From: Neofamilia sp964346535
Lineage (GTDB): Bacteria > Bacillota > Clostridia > Tissierellales > Peptoniphilaceae
Direction of reading: 5' to 3'
Length of the DNA: 6,221 nucleotides
Assembly (NCBI GenBank): GCA_964346535.1
Contig: CAYFUN010000043.1
Location: 1-6,221, forward strand
Made by a program: the position numbers and the translations under genes. Below the pieces are notes generated by a model. The model did not search any database and was not told the origin of the DNA. It worked only from the letters and a program-made list of their open reading frames with translations. Below, piece after piece: positions 5,790 through 6,221 of this stretch. Positions within the stretch are counted from its first letter, which is position 1, and each line of letters opens with the position of its first letter.

Positions 5790-6101
5790 TTAATTTTTAA
5801 AATTGTCTTCGTAATTTGAAATTAAAAGTTTAAGTCTAGCAACTTCTTCTTTTAATAGGTCCTTTCCCTCTTCTGTAAGAATATAGTGCTTGCCTTTTTT
5901 GTCTGCATCAACTCTTTTTATTAAATCATTTTCCAAAAACTGAGCTAGCAGGGCGTAAAGAGTTCCTGGAGCCAGATTAATTCTGCCATTTGTAATTTTA
6001 CTTACCCAGGAAGTTATTTCTGATCCGTTTCTAACTTGACCTAGAGCCAAAAGAGTGTAGTACATTGGCTCAGTTAGTGTTTGGAATTGATCCCTAGCCA
6101 T
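5790..6101 (-). CDS. PadR-family transcriptional regulator
   Basis: A small winged-helix DNA-binding protein of 103 residues that acts as a dimer. The N-terminus MARDQFQTLTEPMYYTLLAL is typical of a clostridial PadR subgroup and confirms the ATG at 6101; GGAG lies eight bases upstream. The recognition-helix region is LAPGTLYALLAQF (43-55) and the wing contains YILTEEG (73-79). The tail after residue 82 is a short helix, so this is the small-type PadR with little beyond the DNA-binding domain and dimer helix. PadR proteins often repress a neighbouring transporter or membrane gene; here the downstream operon has its own promoter behind a terminator. The target may instead be the unknown upstream gene, whose coding end overlaps this one by 28 bases. 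The ligand is unknown. Confidence 0.92.
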   Translation of the reverse strand: MARDQFQTLTEPMYYTLLALGQVRNGSEITSWVSKITNGRINLAPGTLYALLAQFLENDLIKRVDADKKGKHYILTEEGKDLLKEEVARLKLLISNYEDNFKN

Positions 6102-6221
6102 CTTCCTAGCTCCAATAATTTTTCTACTAGCTCTTGAACTTGTCTGTCATAAATATCTCCGCTGACTTCTAAAACTGTGTCGCCATAAAGAACTAAGAAA
6201 GATTTTTCACCAGCCAGCCTA
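6074..6221 (-). CDS. Unrecognised protein, C-terminal 48 residues only (runs off right edge)
   Basis: An open minus-strand frame enters from the right edge and ends at TAA 6074-6076. Its last 48 residues begin RLAGEKSFLVLYGDTVLEVS and continue GDIYDRQVQELVEKLLELGR, then WLGINSKH. The segment is soluble-looking, with a likely beta hairpin followed by an amphipathic helix. I do not recognise the family. The frame overlaps padR by 28 bases, and the padR ribosome site lies inside it, which suggests one transcript with coupled translation. The protein-like composition and the closely placed padR start support a real gene, but a chance open frame of this length cannot be excluded. Confidence 0.55.
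   Translation of the reverse strand, partial: RLAGEKSFLVLYGDTVLEVSGDIYDRQVQELVEKLLELGRWLGINSKH

Noticed and set aside
5790..6101. PadR as the direct repressor of the pepT operon.
   Set aside because: The operon has its own promoter after a terminator, and I find no clear dyad overlapping that promoter, so the link is not supported.

Overview
The window is AT-rich DNA from a low-GC Firmicute. The 4Fe-4S RNA methyltransferase without a TRAM domain, the FetAB pair, the PadR type and the tripeptidase all look like an anaerobic Gram-positive coccus or clostridium. A Tissierellia/Peptoniphilaceae member is my best guess, by inference only. Every gene I can support is on the minus strand, so transcription runs from high to low coordinates.

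Right end (6221 to about 5744): the C-terminal tail of an unrecognised protein runs in from the window edge and overlaps the start of a small PadR-family repressor gene. A good rho-independent terminator follows the repressor.

Centre (about 5720 to 1483): a TATAAT-type promoter precedes five tightly packed genes: pepT (tripeptidase), an ogt-like alkylguanine-DNA methyltransferase, fetA and fetB (ABC exporter of the putative iron-export family) and an RlmD/RlmC-type 23S rRNA uracil-C5 methyltransferase. Junctions range from an 8-bp overlap to a few bases, so this reads as one operon, ending at a strong inverted repeat (1483-1522). The methyltransferase is interrupted by exactly 100 N, an assembly placeholder that probably hides more than 100 bases.

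Left end (about 1480 to 1): a CPBP-family membrane protein that lacks some of the usual protease metal ligands, then a lincosamide/aminoglycoside nucleotidyltransferase-like gene (Lnu type) cut by the left edge. This part looks different. The tetranucleotide GGCC occurs about 22 times between 1564 and 6221 but never in 1-1563. The change falls at two adjacent inverted repeats just beyond the operon end. I read the left part as an accessory, probably acquired, segment abutting a housekeeping operon.

I see no tRNA, rRNA, CRISPR array, intact insertion sequence or recognisable riboswitch. No previously undescribed multi-gene system is clearly visible. The most interesting points are the compositional boundary with its hairpins, the atypical CPBP protein beside a resistance-type nucleotidyltransferase, and the unknown protein overlapping padR.
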